64,000 nt of DNA from Enterobacter vonholyi (GTDB lineage Bacteria > Pseudomonadota > Gammaproteobacteria > Enterobacterales > Enterobacteriaceae): positions 248,001 to 312,000 of the forward strand of contig NZ_VTUC01000006.1 of assembly GCF_008364555.1 (NCBI RefSeq), in the 5' to 3' direction. The notes beneath the pieces are model-generated. The model saw only the letters and a program-made list of their open reading frames with translations. It searched no databases and was not told the DNA's origin. Below, in pieces: positions 34,323 to 43,860 of this stretch (position 1 is its first letter; the number at the start of each line of letters is the position of its first letter). A program made the position numbers and the translations under genes.

Positions 34323-36596
34323 TTATTTTTCGTCTTTTTTCTTCCCGAGCGTTGGCGTCTCGTCGAAGAAGTTCCACGGCTTAAGCAGGGTATGCACCCA
34401 TTCCGTTGGCATGATCGGCCACTCTTCCGCGCGCGCCACGTGGGTGGTGCCGGTGGTCATCCAGACTACGTCGTCCCGATCGTTGAGCGACTCGTTATCT
34501 TTGCTGTACTGCCCGAGGCCCGTGTCGTGTACGGAGCGGTTAGGGAATTTACCTTCCGGGTAGAGCTCATCAGGGTGGTAGCGGGTCACCCACAGCTGTT
34601 TGTCCATAAAGCTCAGGCGATGGTAGATCCACTCGTCCGGGGCAAATTTCGCGCCGGTCGCCACCGGGTGCGTACCGCCCGCGTAAGGGATGATCTGGTA
34701 CGAGACCGGGTTACCCATGCGGTTCTCTTTACTTGTGTTGCTCAGCAGGCGAATCGTGCCCGGGTCGAACTTCTGCGCCGCCTGCTGCTCGGTATCAATA
34801 TCATACTGATTGATCTGCATGGTGCTGGTGCGCGGACCCCCGGCGGTATTCGGCTTCACTTCCGGATCCATAGCCACCAGCTTGTTGTTGATGCCATCCA
34901 CGTCCATATCAAGACGGAAGTTGTAGATGTGCTGGTGCGTGGTGCCCACGATGTTGTGGTCGATCAGCGTGCCGTATTTTGTATCGTCTTTGGCGGTGGC
35001 ATCGTGCATGGTTTTCGCCTGCACGCCTTTCACCGCTTCGATACCCGTCGCGCCGGCGTCAATGCCGATGGTGCCATTTTCATGGAACACCCAGTCGAAG
35101 ATGTAATCGTAATTGCCCACGGTACTCACCCAGCGCACCACCAGCTCGCGGCGCTCGGTGCTGACGTTAGGCTGGCCCATCTCCTGATGCTTATATTCCG
35201 GCCCCGCGTAGCGTTCGAAAATGGCGATCGCGCGCGGGATCTCCATCGGCGCGCCGGTGTAATCCGGAATGGTTTCATTGAGCATCACCGCGTTGGACGG
35301 CACGTCTTTACCGCGCACCAGCGGCGAGGTCAGGGTGCCCATGCCGTAGTCGCCGGAATCAAGATAGGCCTTAAAGTACCAGCCCACGTCCGGATCGCCG
35401 TAAGGAACGATCATGCCGCCGAGCGACCCCTGATACATAATCTGACGCTTTTTGCCGTTGTCGTTATACGTGACGGTTGAAATCATCGGGCCGACGCGGG
35501 AGTCCAGGCTCAGGTGGAAATCCCAGTTCTGCCAGTGCACCATATCGCCGGTGATGGTGTAGTTCTTGCCTTCCGGCTCGGTGATGTTGAGCGGTTTTTT
35601 CGGCGTCTCAACGCGGTCGCGGCCATCATAGGGACGCGGGGTCATGGGAACCGGAACAACGGCGCCTTCTTCAATCTTCTGGATCTTTTTCTGTTCAAGA
35701 TCGACCACGGCCACCAGGTTCTCAATCGGGTGCGCCCAGTAGTTGCCGTCGCCCACGTCCAGATAGCTCACCACCTTCAGCAGGCGATCTTCCTGCTTCA
35801 GGCCGTCTTTACCGTCGAAATAGCCGACGGTCAGCGGCGTGGTAATCACTTTTTTCGGGTCGGTGATGCCGTGTTTTTTAAGCACCTCGGCGAACTCGGT
35901 ACTTTCGTTAATAATCTGCTGAACCGCGGTGAAATCATCCAGCAGCACCATGCCGTGCGCGTCTTTCACCGGTTCCCAGCGCAGGATTTTTTTATCCTTC
36001 AGATCCACCACGCTTTCGATAACGTGCTTTCCATCGAGCATCACGATCTTCGCCTGACGCGGGGCATCCACAGCCGTACCGTTAAGCACAAAATCCCACA
36101 CTTCGGCTTTCTCTGGCTCTGCAAGGGCAATCTGGGTAAAGCGGGTATTAGGCTTAAAGTCCGCCGAGGCTTTTACAATCTCAACGGCCTGCTTAATTTC
36201 GTCCGCCGTTAGCGCGTTTAGCGGGTGAGGGCGTTTTTCAACCTGGAAGGTCTGGTCAAGACCGGACTGGAAAACATCGTTGATGAAGGTATCGGAAATA
36301 AAGGCTTTCTTGCCTTTCATCACCACCGGCACCTCGAGCCTGAGGGTTTTGCCGTTGACGATGGCGGTTTTAGCGCCCGGTTTGACCTTCACAAAGGCAC
36401 CGTCTTTCGCAATGGTGAACATCTGTGCGTAATCATCCCACTGCACGTCAGCGCCAAAGTCCTGCAGCGTTTTTTCCATCGGGACCATATGCGCCTCGCT
36501 GCCGTGGGCGAAAACAGGGGATTGCCAGGCGCAACACAGCGCAACGGCCATAGCCAGCGCCGTTCTACGGGCAGAAAAAGAAGAATTGCTTCCCAT
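34323..36596 (-). CDS. tynA: Copper-dependent primary amine oxidase TynA
   Basis: A 757-residue periplasmic enzyme, the same length as E. coli TynA (MaoA). It oxidises phenylethylamine and tyramine to aldehydes, releasing ammonia and hydrogen peroxide. A signal peptide of 30 residues ends PVFA-HG. The topaquinone precursor tyrosine sits in GNYDYIF, near residue 496. Copper histidines are in GTTHQHIY and TTHVARAEEW, and a catalytic-base aspartate in YLDSGDYG. The ATG at 36596 follows TGAGG and matches the E. coli start; a longer frame upstream runs through the promoter. FeaR sites lie about 70-105 bases upstream. Confidence 0.96.
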   Translation of the reverse strand: MGSNSSFSARRTALAMAVALCCAWQSPVFAHGSEAHMVPMEKTLQDFGADVQWDDYAQMFTIAKDGAFVKVKPGAKTAIVNGKTLRLEVPVVMKGKKAFISDTFINDVFQSGLDQTFQVEKRPHPLNALTADEIKQAVEIVKASADFKPNTRFTQIALAEPEKAEVWDFVLNGTAVDAPRQAKIVMLDGKHVIESVVDLKDKKILRWEPVKDAHGMVLLDDFTAVQQIINESTEFAEVLKKHGITDPKKVITTPLTVGYFDGKDGLKQEDRLLKVVSYLDVGDGNYWAHPIENLVAVVDLEQKKIQKIEEGAVVPVPMTPRPYDGRDRVETPKKPLNITEPEGKNYTITGDMVHWQNWDFHLSLDSRVGPMISTVTYNDNGKKRQIMYQGSLGGMIVPYGDPDVGWYFKAYLDSGDYGMGTLTSPLVRGKDVPSNAVMLNETIPDYTGAPMEIPRAIAIFERYAGPEYKHQEMGQPNVSTERRELVVRWVSTVGNYDYIFDWVFHENGTIGIDAGATGIEAVKGVQAKTMHDATAKDDTKYGTLIDHNIVGTTHQHIYNFRLDMDVDGINNKLVAMDPEVKPNTAGGPRTSTMQINQYDIDTEQQAAQKFDPGTIRLLSNTSKENRMGNPVSYQIIPYAGGTHPVATGAKFAPDEWIYHRLSFMDKQLWVTRYHPDELYPEGKFPNRSVHDTGLGQYSKDNESLNDRDDVVWMTTGTTHVARAEEWPIMPTEWVHTLLKPWNFFDETPTLGKKKDEK

Positions 36597-36665
36597 CGTA
36601 GACCTCATCTTGTTGTGTTTATTGTGTTGTGACAGCCTTATCCTGACAGGCGCCTGAGAAAAGCG

Positions 36666-36703
36666 TTTGCCTGCATCTGCCAGATTATTTGCCAGTCTTG
36701 CCA
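36666..36703 (-). promoter_or_regulatory. Tandem FeaR sites before tynA
   Basis: On the minus strand TGGCA-N8-AAA at 36688-36703 fits the FeaR consensus exactly. A second copy, TGGCA-N9-AAA at 36666-36682, starts 21 bp away but has one extra base in the spacer. The layout mirrors the pair before feaB. Confidence 0.7.
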
Positions 36704-36779
36704 GGTTAAAAAAAGAGCGGGGATACATCACATGCTGGGCCATTTCCTCTCCCCACAAATGATGTCAGCACAGGCGACC

Positions 36780-36815
36780 CCCTCTCCCTTGAGGGAGAGG
36801 GCTGGGGTGAGGGGG
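36780..36815 (+). repeat. REP-like palindromic repeat, copy 1
   Basis: CCCTCTCCC/GGGAGAGGG with a TTGA loop is followed by CTGGGGTGAGGGG. Related copies lie at 37159-37193 and 49038-49084. This pattern is a common extragenic palindrome of Enterobacter-type genomes, usually placed after genes. Confidence 0.8.
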
Positions 36816-36840
36816 AACATACGGCTGTAGTGGTCATTCC

Positions 36841-37084
36841 GTTCACTTCATGTTCCTTGCTATTCTGTCACGACATGACCAGTGAACGTGCCAGGGCGGC
36901 TCAGTCGCCGCCGCCCTGGCGACCCGGGCTCCCGGCGGTAAATCGCCGCTTCGCGGTGCCCTCAGCTTATTCCTTCAGGCTATCGGGTCGGGCATGAGCC
37001 TGCATCCCTGCAGGCCACGCCCTCTCGGCGCATCCCTGCGCCTCGCCCCGGCCTTACGGAAACGCCTCGGCGATTTACAGCCGG
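36841..37084. other. Highly structured GC-rich intergenic element
   Basis: No ORF is seen, but the folding potential is striking. An 11-bp hairpin GCCAGGGCGGC/GCCGCCCTGGC lies at 36890-36920. A long-range stem joins CCGGC-G-GTAAATCGCCG (36932-36948) with its complement at 37068-37084, 16 pairs with one mismatch. Inside it are two hairpins with the same TCCC loop: GCCTGCA/TGCAGGC (36998-37015) and GGCGCA/TGCGCC (37027-37042). GTTCACT/AGTGAAC brackets 36841-36887. REP-like repeats flank the whole. It could be a structured RNA or a non-autonomous mobile element. Confidence 0.55.
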
Positions 37085-37158
37085 ACCAAGGTATCGCTGT
37101 AAGCCATTAATTTTCCTGAAGCAATTTATCGCTTCCGGTTAAAAAAATTACAGGGATT

Positions 37159-37193
37159 CCTCCCCCTTTGGGGAGAGGGTCAGGGTGAGGGGC
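37159..37193 (+). repeat. REP-like palindromic repeat, copy 2
   Basis: CTCCCC/GGGGAG around CTTT, followed by AGGGTCAGGGTGAGGGG. It abuts the paaZ stop codon and has the same orientation as copy 1. Confidence 0.75.
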
Positions 37194-37194
37194 G

Positions 37195-39237
37195 TTAGCT
37201 GAAATCTCCCTGCTGGCGCGCCACCAGCGTCAGGATGGAGTAGAGCGCCACGGCCTGCTGGTGCTGGTTGAAGATCTCAACCGCCCATTCCACCACGCCG
37301 GTCGGTTTTTCCTCGGCACTGCGCTGTTTCTTCAGCGTTTTACGCTTGCAGGTCAAACGCACCTGAATGGTATCGCCCGGTTTGACCGGCTCGATAAAGC
37401 GCAGGTTTTCCATGCCGTAGTTGGCAATCACCGGCCCAACGCCCGCATCAACGAACAGTCCCGCCGCGGCGGAGATCAGGAAGTAGCCGTGCACCACGCG
37501 CTCGCCAAAGATCGACTCTGCCGCGCCGATCTTGTCCATATGGGCGTAAAAGTGATCGCCGCTCAGGCAGGCAAAGTTCACGATGTCCGCTTCCGTCAGG
37601 GTGCGGCGCGGCGTCAGCAGGCTGTCGCCCGGCTGCAGCTCCTCAAAGTATTTGCGGAACGGATGCACGCGATCTTCCTGCACCGTTGCGCCACGCACCC
37701 ACTGCTTGCCAATGGCGGCCAGCATGGTCGGACTGCCCTGAATGGCGGTGCGCTGCAGGTAGTGCTTCACCGCGCGCAGGCCGCCCAGCTCTTCGCCGCC
37801 GCCCGCGCGCCCCGGGCCACCGTGCACCAGTTGCGGCAGCGGGGAACCGTGGCCGGTGGACTCTTTCGAGGCTTCCTCGTTGAGGATCTGAATACGCCCG
37901 TGGGCGCGCGCCGTGCCGAGAATAAACTGGCGGGCAATGTCCTGGTCTGCGGTGACCAGCGTGCCCGCCAGGCTGCCGCCGCCCGCGCGGGCAAGCTGCA
38001 TCGCGTGCTGTGCATTGCGATACGGCATCAGCGTCGCAACCGGGCCAAAGGCTTCGGTTGAGTGGACTGCCGGAGTTTCATCCGGCTGCGGGCAGAACAG
38101 CAGCGTCGGCGGGAAGAACGCGCCCGCGGCCTGCAAATCCGCTTTGCCACCCAGGCGGACCTGGCAGCCTGCGGCGATCAGGTGATCCACTTTCTCCTGC
38201 ACGTCCGCACGCTGTTCGGCGTTGACCAGCGCACCCATCTTTACCCCTTCCTGAGCCGGATCGCCCACCAACACCTTTTCCAGGCGGGCAATCAGCGCCT
38301 GGCTCACGGCGTCAATCTGGCTCTGCGGGACGATAATGCGGCGAATGGCCGTACATTTTTGCCCGGCTTTGGCGGTCATCTCGCGGACCACTTCCCGGAT
38401 GAACAGGGCAAATTCCGGCTGCTCTGGCGTGACGTCTTCCCCCAGCACGCAGCAGTTCAGGGAGTCGGCCTCCATGGTGAACGGAATCGAATTCTCCACG
38501 ATATTCGGGTGCACGCGCAGGCTTTGCCCGGTGCTGGCGGAGCCCGTAAAGGTCACCACGTCCTGACTGTCGAGCTGGTCGAGCAGATCCCCCGCGCCGC
38601 CGCAGATCAGGCTGATGGCGCCGTCCGGCACCAGCCCGCTGTCGACGATGGATTTCACCATCGCCTGCGTCACCTGTGCGGTGGCGGTGGCGGGTTTGAT
38701 GATGGCGGGCATGCCGGCAAGCCAGGTCGGGGCCAACTTTTCCAGCATCCCCCAGCAGGGGAAGTTAAAGGCGTTGATGTGCACCGCCACGCCGGACTTC
38801 GAGGTCAGGACGTGACGCGCGGCAAAGCCGCCTTCTTTTGACAGAGGAATTAACTCGTCTTCCGGCCACACGGTGTCATCCGGCAGCTCGCGGCTGCCCA
38901 GGCTGGCGTAAGTGAAAAGGGTGCCGATCCCGCCTTCAATGTCCACCCAGCTGTCTGCTTTAGTCGCCCCGGTCTGTGCGGACAGGGCATAAAACGTCTC
39001 TTTTTCGCTAAGCAGGTGCTTTGCCACCGCCTTCAGCATGGCCGCACGTTCGATAAAGGTCATCTCGTGAAGCGCTTCGCCGCCGCGATCAATCGCATAG
39101 CGGCGGGCGGCCGCCATGTCCAGCCCTTCGCTGGTCACGCTCCACAGCGCTTCGCCACTGATGGCGTGATGAATAGTGCGTTCGCGGCCCCGGCCAGACT
39201 GCCAGGAACCGGATAAGAAGCTGGCTAACTGCTGCAT
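37195..39237 (-). CDS. paaZ: PaaZ, oxepin-CoA hydrolase / semialdehyde dehydrogenase
   Basis: A 680-residue two-domain enzyme. Residues 1 to about 540 are an aldehyde dehydrogenase with Glu256 and Cys295 in the catalytic places. Residues about 545-680 are a MaoC-type hydratase with the [13 protein letters not shown] motif holding its Asp and His. The hydratase opens the oxepin-CoA ring and the dehydrogenase oxidises the resulting semialdehyde to 3-oxo-5,6-dehydrosuberyl-CoA, avoiding a dead-end product. It is divergent from the paaA operon; a GAATCA half-site 49 bases upstream suggests PaaX control. Confidence 0.97.
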   Translation of the reverse strand: MQQLASFLSGSWQSGRGRERTIHHAISGEALWSVTSEGLDMAAARRYAIDRGGEALHEMTFIERAAMLKAVAKHLLSEKETFYALSAQTGATKADSWVDIEGGIGTLFTYASLGSRELPDDTVWPEDELIPLSKEGGFAARHVLTSKSGVAVHINAFNFPCWGMLEKLAPTWLAGMPAIIKPATATAQVTQAMVKSIVDSGLVPDGAISLICGGAGDLLDQLDSQDVVTFTGSASTGQSLRVHPNIVENSIPFTMEADSLNCCVLGEDVTPEQPEFALFIREVVREMTAKAGQKCTAIRRIIVPQSQIDAVSQALIARLEKVLVGDPAQEGVKMGALVNAEQRADVQEKVDHLIAAGCQVRLGGKADLQAAGAFFPPTLLFCPQPDETPAVHSTEAFGPVATLMPYRNAQHAMQLARAGGGSLAGTLVTADQDIARQFILGTARAHGRIQILNEEASKESTGHGSPLPQLVHGGPGRAGGGEELGGLRAVKHYLQRTAIQGSPTMLAAIGKQWVRGATVQEDRVHPFRKYFEELQPGDSLLTPRRTLTEADIVNFACLSGDHFYAHMDKIGAAESIFGERVVHGYFLISAAAGLFVDAGVGPVIANYGMENLRFIEPVKPGDTIQVRLTCKRKTLKKQRSAEEKPTGVVEWAVEIFNQHQQAVALYSILTLVARQQGDFS

Positions 39238-39522
39238 CGCTTATCTCCAAATGTTACGTAATTTACTCATTAATAGTTTAATCATGAATCATAAAAATCA
39301 AGCGGCGTTTTTAATGAATTGTTAATGATGTGATCTGACTGGATGAATTACAGAATACGAAGGTCCGCTTATCAAGGCTTTCAGCAAAAGGCCTGCGAGC
39401 AACGTCACAGAATCAGGAAACAATTCTTGGGGTTATATTTAACCTTTGTGTAACTTTTAAAAAACAAAGTGATTCAACATTACGCTTTAATTTGCAAACT
39501 AACGAATCATAAAGGTGATGAC
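39238..39522. promoter_or_regulatory. Divergent paaZ-paaA control region with PaaX-type operator
   Basis: TGATTC (39470-39475) and GAATCA (39504-39509) form a split inverted repeat 28 bases apart in front of paaA, close to the TGATTC/GAATCA arrangement reported for PaaX in E. coli. Another GAATCA at 39286-39291 faces paaZ. TGTGATCTGACTGGAT at 39330-39345 is a half-match to a CRP site. PaaX would be released by phenylacetyl-CoA. Motifs are seen; roles follow E. coli. Confidence 0.65.
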
Positions 39523-40452
39523 GTGACGCAAGAACAACGGTTTGAGCAGCGCATAGCGCAGGAGACGGCGATTGAGCCTCAGGACTGGATGCCTGACGCC
39601 TACCGTAAGACGTTGATCCGTCAGATTGGCCAGCATGCGCACTCCGAAATTGTCGGCATGCTGCCGGAAGGGAACTGGATCGCTCGCGCCCCGACGCTGC
39701 GCCGAAAAGCGATCCTGCTGGCGAAGGTGCAGGACGAAGCCGGACACGGGCTTTACCTCTACAGCGCGGCGGAAACGCTGGGCTGCGCGCGGGAAGACAT
39801 CTACCAGAAGATGCTCGACGGCAAGATGAAATACTCCTCCATCTTCAACTATCCGACCCTGAGCTGGGCCGATATCGGCGTGATCGGCTGGCTGGTGGAC
39901 GGCGCGGCCATCGTCAACCAGGTGGCGCTGTGCCGCACTTCCTACGGTCCGTATGCCCGCGCGATGGTGAAAATCTGTAAAGAAGAGAGCTTCCACCAGC
40001 GTCAGGGCTTTGAGGCCTGCATGGCGCTGGCGCAGGGCAGTGAAGCCCAGCGCCAGATGCTGCAGGATGCCATCAACCGCTTCTGGTGGCCGGCGCTGAT
40101 GATGTTCGGGCCGAACGACGACAACTCGCCGAACAGCGCCCGCAGCCTGGCGTGGAAAATCAAACGCTTCGGCAATGACGAGCTGCGCCAGCGCTTTGTC
40201 GACAACACGGTGCCGCAGGTAGAAATGCTGGGCATGACGGTGCCAGATCCCGACCTGCGTTTTGATGAAGAGAGCGGTCATTACCGCTTCGGCGAGATCG
40301 ACTGGCAGGAGTTTGACGAGGTCATTAACGGGCGCGGCATCTGCAACCACGAACGCCTGGCCGCGAAACGTAAAGCCTGGGAAGAGGGCGCGTGGGTGCG
40401 GGAAGCCGCGCTGGCGCACGCCGAAAAACAGCGCGCCCGTCAGGCCGCTTAA
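39523..40452 (+). CDS. paaA: PaaA, catalytic subunit of phenylacetyl-CoA epoxidase
   Basis: A 309-residue diiron protein that binds phenylacetyl-CoA and inserts one oxygen atom to give the ring-1,2-epoxide. Two ferritin-like ligand motifs are visible, [12 protein letters not shown] and [13 protein letters not shown]. The start is a GTG at 39523 with AAGGTGATG upstream; it gives the E. coli length and N-terminus. First gene of the eleven-gene run paaA to paaK, 12 bases before paaB. Confidence 0.97.
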   Translation: MTQEQRFEQRIAQETAIEPQDWMPDAYRKTLIRQIGQHAHSEIVGMLPEGNWIARAPTLRRKAILLAKVQDEAGHGLYLYSAAETLGCAREDIYQKMLDGKMKYSSIFNYPTLSWADIGVIGWLVDGAAIVNQVALCRTSYGPYARAMVKICKEESFHQRQGFEACMALAQGSEAQRQMLQDAINRFWWPALMMFGPNDDNSPNSARSLAWKIKRFGNDELRQRFVDNTVPQVEMLGMTVPDPDLRFDEESGHYRFGEIDWQEFDEVINGRGICNHERLAAKRKAWEEGAWVREAALAHAEKQRARQAA

Positions 40453-40464
40453 GAGGAAATAACC

Positions 40465-40752
40465 ATGAGCAATGTCTACTGGCCGCTGTACGAAGTGTTC
40501 GTACGCAGCAAACAGGGGTTGTCCCACCGTCACGTGGGCAGCCTGCATGCCGCCGACGATCGCATGGCGCTGGAAAATGCGCGTGATGCCTATACCCGCC
40601 GCAGCGAAGGCTGCTCTATCTGGGTGGTGAAGGCGAGCGAGATTGTCGCCTCCCAGCCGGAAGAGCGCGGCGAGTTCTTCGACCCGGCGGAAAGCAAGGT
40701 TTACCGCCACCCGACGTTCTACACGATCCCTGACGGCATCGAGCATATGTGA
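40465..40752 (+). CDS. paaB: PaaB, small subunit of phenylacetyl-CoA epoxidase
   Basis: A 95-residue protein with no cofactor motif, containing VYWPLYEVFVRSKQGLSHRH and the end DGIEHM typical of PaaB. It bridges the PaaAC heterodimers in the epoxidase complex. GAGG lies 9 bases before the ATG. Confidence 0.96.
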   Translation: MSNVYWPLYEVFVRSKQGLSHRHVGSLHAADDRMALENARDAYTRRSEGCSIWVVKASEIVASQPEERGEFFDPAESKVYRHPTFYTIPDGIEHM

Positions 40753-40760
40753 GGCAAAGA

Positions 40761-41507
40761 ATGAACTCAATGACTGCCTATGCCCTGCGTCTGGGCGACA
40801 ACGGTCTGGTGCTCTCCCAGCGTCTCGGCGCCTGGTGCGGCCACGCGCCGGAGCTGGAAATCGATCTCGCGCTCGCCAATATCGGCCTCGATCTGCTGGG
40901 CCAGGCGCGTAATTTCCTGACCTATGCCGCGGAGCGGGAAGGCCAGGGCGATGAAGACACGCTGGCGTTTGGCCGCGACGAGCGCCAGTTCCGCAACGTC
41001 CTGCTGGTGGAGCAGCCGAACGGCAGCTTCGCCGACACCATTGCCCGCCAGTACCTGATGGATGCCTGGAACGTGGCGCTGTATGAACGCCTAGCCCTAA
41101 GCCGCGACGGCCAGCTTGCCGCCATTGCCGCCAAAGCGATTAAAGAGGCGCGCTACCACCTGCGCTTCAGCCGCGGCTGGCTGGTGCGTCTGGGCGATGG
41201 GACAGAAACGTCTGCGCAAAAAATGCAGCAGGCCATCGACAGCCTGTGGCGTTTTACGGCGGAGCTGTTTGACGCCGATGACGTCGAGCGGGAGCTGATT
41301 GAGTCCGGCGTGGCGGTTGACCCGCGCCTCCTGCGCCAGCCGTGGGAAAGCGAAGTGTATGCCGGTCTGAATGAGGCCTGCCTGCAGGTGCCCGCCGAGG
41401 TGGCGTACCGCACCGGGGGCAAGCAGGGGCTGCATACCGAACATCTGGGCCCGATGCTGGCGGAAATGCAGTATCTCCAGCGCGCGTATCCCGGTCAGCA
41501 GTGGTAA
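40761..41507 (+). CDS. paaC: PaaC, structural subunit of phenylacetyl-CoA epoxidase
   Basis: A 248-residue ferritin-fold protein that pairs with PaaA but has lost most diiron ligands. Conserved segments are GHAPELEIDLALANIGLDLLG and HTEHLGPMLAEMQYLQR. The ATG at 40761 with GAGG upstream gives the E. coli start; a GTG four codons earlier overlaps paaB and is less likely. Confidence 0.96.
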   Translation: MNSMTAYALRLGDNGLVLSQRLGAWCGHAPELEIDLALANIGLDLLGQARNFLTYAAEREGQGDEDTLAFGRDERQFRNVLLVEQPNGSFADTIARQYLMDAWNVALYERLALSRDGQLAAIAAKAIKEARYHLRFSRGWLVRLGDGTETSAQKMQQAIDSLWRFTAELFDADDVERELIESGVAVDPRLLRQPWESEVYAGLNEACLQVPAEVAYRTGGKQGLHTEHLGPMLAEMQYLQRAYPGQQW

Positions 41508-41518
41508 AGGAGAACGCT

Positions 41519-42016
41519 ATGCAACGCCTCGTCGACATCGCGCCTGCGCAAATCCCGCAGATCTGGGCGCTGTTAAGCAAGATCCCCGATCCGGAAGTGC
41601 CGGTGTTAACCATCACCGATTTAGGCATGGTGCGCAGCGTGAAGGCGCAGGGGGAAGGCTGGGTTATCGGCTTCACGCCCACCTACTCGGGCTGCCCGGC
41701 AACGGAACACCTGCTAGGGGCGATCCGCGAGGCGATGACCGCGCACGGCTTTACCCCGGTGCACATTGTGCTCCAGCTTGAACCCGCCTGGACCACCGAC
41801 TGGATGACCCCCGACGCGCGCGAGCGCCTGCGGGCGTATGGCATCAGTCCACCGGTGGGGCATAGCTGTCACGCGCACGCCCCGGTGGAGGTGAGCTGCC
41901 CGCGCTGCGCCAGCATCGACACCGCGCTTATAAGTGAATTTGGCTCGACGGCCTGCAAAGCGCTCTACCGCTGCAATTCCTGCCGTGAGCCCTTCGACTA
42001 TTTCAAATGTATTTGA
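41519..42016 (+). CDS. paaD: PaaD, Fe-S maturation factor of the epoxidase system
   Basis: A 165-residue protein. The N-terminal DUF59/MIP18 domain has SKIPDPEVPVLTITDLGMV and TYSGCPATE. The C-terminus carries paired cysteine motifs, CPRCAS and CNSCREPFDYFKC, that look like a metal site. It is thought to help insert the [2Fe-2S] cluster of PaaE and is needed for pathway function. The ATG at 41519 follows AAAGGAG. Confidence 0.95.
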   Translation: MQRLVDIAPAQIPQIWALLSKIPDPEVPVLTITDLGMVRSVKAQGEGWVIGFTPTYSGCPATEHLLGAIREAMTAHGFTPVHIVLQLEPAWTTDWMTPDARERLRAYGISPPVGHSCHAHAPVEVSCPRCASIDTALISEFGSTACKALYRCNSCREPFDYFKCI

Positions 42017-42023
42017 GGCTGCC

Positions 42024-43094
42024 ATGACAACGTTTCATTCATTAACAGTGGCAAAAGTGGAACCCGAAACCCGCGACGCGGTAACCATCACCTTTGCGGT
42101 GCCGCAGGCGCTGCAGGAGGCCTACCGCTTCCGTCCAGGCCAGCACCTGACGTTAAAAACGAAGCTTGGCGGGGACGAGCTGCGCCGCTGCTACTCCATC
42201 TGCCGGAGTGCCGCCCCGGGCGAAATCAGCGTGGCGGTCAAGGCGATTGAAGGCGGGCGCTTCTCCCGCTATGCCCGGGATGAGATCAAAGCGGGCATGG
42301 CGCTGGAGGTAATGGTTCCTCAGGGGCAGTTTGGCTACCAGCCGCGGGCCGAACGCGAAGGCCACTATCTGGCAATTGCGGCAGGCTCCGGGATCACCCC
42401 GATGCTGGCAATTATCTCCGCGACGCTTGAGACCGAACCGAACAGCCATTTCACCCTAATCTACGGCAACCGCAGCAGCCAGAGCATGATGTTCCGCCAG
42501 GCGCTGGCGGACCTGAAGGACAAATACCCGCAGCGCCTGCAGCTGGTCTCCATCTTCAGCCAGGAGCGGCTGGACAGCGACCTGCTGTATGGCCGCATCG
42601 ACGGGGAAAAGCTGCAGGCGCTGGCGAAAACCCTGATCAACTTCCGCCAGTACGACGAGGCGTTTATCTGCGGCCCGTCCGCAATGATGGACGACGCGGA
42701 AGCCACGCTGAAGGCGCTGGGGATGCCGGACAAATCCATTCACCTTGAGCGCTTTAACACCTCCGGTATCACCGTTAAGCGCGCGGCGCACGTGCAGGTT
42801 GATGGACAAAAAGTGACCGTTCGCCAGGACGGGCGCGACCGTGAAATCACCCTGACGGCGGACGACGAAAGCATTCTCGATGCCGCCCTGCGTCAGGGGG
42901 CGGATCTGCCTTATGCCTGTAAGGGCGGCGTCTGCGCCACCTGTAAATGCAAAGTGCTGCGCGGGAAGGTGGACATGGCAACCAACTACAGCCTGGAGCC
43001 GGACGAGCTGGCGGCCGGGTATGTGCTGAGCTGCCAGTCGCTGCCGTTAACCGCCGACGTGATCGTCGACTTCGACGCGAAGGGGATGGCATGA
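42024..43094 (+). CDS. paaE: PaaE, NADPH-dependent reductase of phenylacetyl-CoA epoxidase
   Basis: A 356-residue electron-transfer protein. The FAD part has RRCYSIC (RxYS type), the NADPH part GSGITPMLAII and CGPSAMM, and the C-terminal plant-type ferredoxin domain CKGGVCATCKC with a later Cys. It passes electrons from NADPH to the PaaA diiron centre. The start follows GAGG by 5 bases and leaves a 7-base gap after paaD; the stop overlaps paaF as ATGA. Confidence 0.97.
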   Translation: MTTFHSLTVAKVEPETRDAVTITFAVPQALQEAYRFRPGQHLTLKTKLGGDELRRCYSICRSAAPGEISVAVKAIEGGRFSRYARDEIKAGMALEVMVPQGQFGYQPRAEREGHYLAIAAGSGITPMLAIISATLETEPNSHFTLIYGNRSSQSMMFRQALADLKDKYPQRLQLVSIFSQERLDSDLLYGRIDGEKLQALAKTLINFRQYDEAFICGPSAMMDDAEATLKALGMPDKSIHLERFNTSGITVKRAAHVQVDGQKVTVRQDGRDREITLTADDESILDAALRQGADLPYACKGGVCATCKCKVLRGKVDMATNYSLEPDELAAGYVLSCQSLPLTADVIVDFDAKGMA

Positions 43095-43858
43095 GCGAAC
43101 TGATTGTTACCCGTCATGGCCGCGTGCTGCAGCTGACGCTAAACCGTCCGGCGGCGCGCAACGCCCTCAACAACGTGCTGTTGACCCAGCTTGCGGAACA
43201 GCTTGAGGCCGCCGCCGTGGATGCCGAGATTTCCGTCTGCGTGATTTACGGCAGCGAGCGCTGCTTTGCCGCCGGGGCCGATCTCAACGAAATGGCGGAG
43301 AAAGACCTGCCCGCCACGCTAAACGATATTCGCCCGCAGCTGTGGTCACGCATCAATACGTTCAGTAAACCGCTGATCGCCGCCGTGAACGGCTTCGCGC
43401 TGGGCGCAGGCTGCGAGCTGGCGCTGCTGTGCGACGTGGTGATTGCCGGTGACAACGCCCGTTTCGGCCTGCCGGAAATCACGCTCGGCATCATGCCCGG
43501 CGCGGGCGGCACCCAGCGTCTTATCCGTAGCGTCGGTAAATCCCTGGCCAGCAAAATGGTGCTGACCGGTGAGAGCATTACCGCAGAGCAGGCGCTGAGC
43601 GCCGGGCTGGTGAGCGATGTTTTCCCGGCAGCGCTGACGCTGGAGTATGCCCTGAAGCAGGCGGCCCTGATGGGGCGCCACTCGCCGCTGGCGCTACAGG
43701 CAGCCAAACAGGCGCTTCGCCAGTCTCAGGAGGTGCCGCTTCAGGCCGGTCTGGCCCAGGAGCGCCAGCTGTTTACGCTGCTTTCTGCCACCGAAGACCG
43801 CCGGGAAGGCATCAACGCCTTCCTACAAAAACGCACTCCCGACTTTAAAGGACGCTAA
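43091..43858 (+). CDS. paaF: PaaF, 2,3-dehydroadipyl-CoA hydratase
   Basis: A 255-residue crotonase-fold protein that hydrates 2,3-dehydroadipyl-CoA to 3-hydroxyadipyl-CoA. The oxyanion-hole region is CFAAGADLNEM, and the second glycine-rich site ALGAGCELAL and PGAGGTQRL include the usual catalytic glutamate area. The ATG overlaps the paaE stop. Confidence 0.95.
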   Translation: MSELIVTRHGRVLQLTLNRPAARNALNNVLLTQLAEQLEAAAVDAEISVCVIYGSERCFAAGADLNEMAEKDLPATLNDIRPQLWSRINTFSKPLIAAVNGFALGAGCELALLCDVVIAGDNARFGLPEITLGIMPGAGGTQRLIRSVGKSLASKMVLTGESITAEQALSAGLVSDVFPAALTLEYALKQAALMGRHSPLALQAAKQALRQSQEVPLQAGLAQERQLFTLLSATEDRREGINAFLQKRTPDFKGR

Positions 43859-43860
43859 TT

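Noticed and set aside
34098-35480. 460-codon frame opposite tynA
   Set aside because: Antisense shadow of the amine oxidase gene, crossing a terminator and a start region.
36890-37042. Repeated TCCC-loop hairpins as a CRISPR-like array
   Set aside because: Repeats are only 14-18 bases, not direct repeats with uniform spacers, and no cas genes are near.
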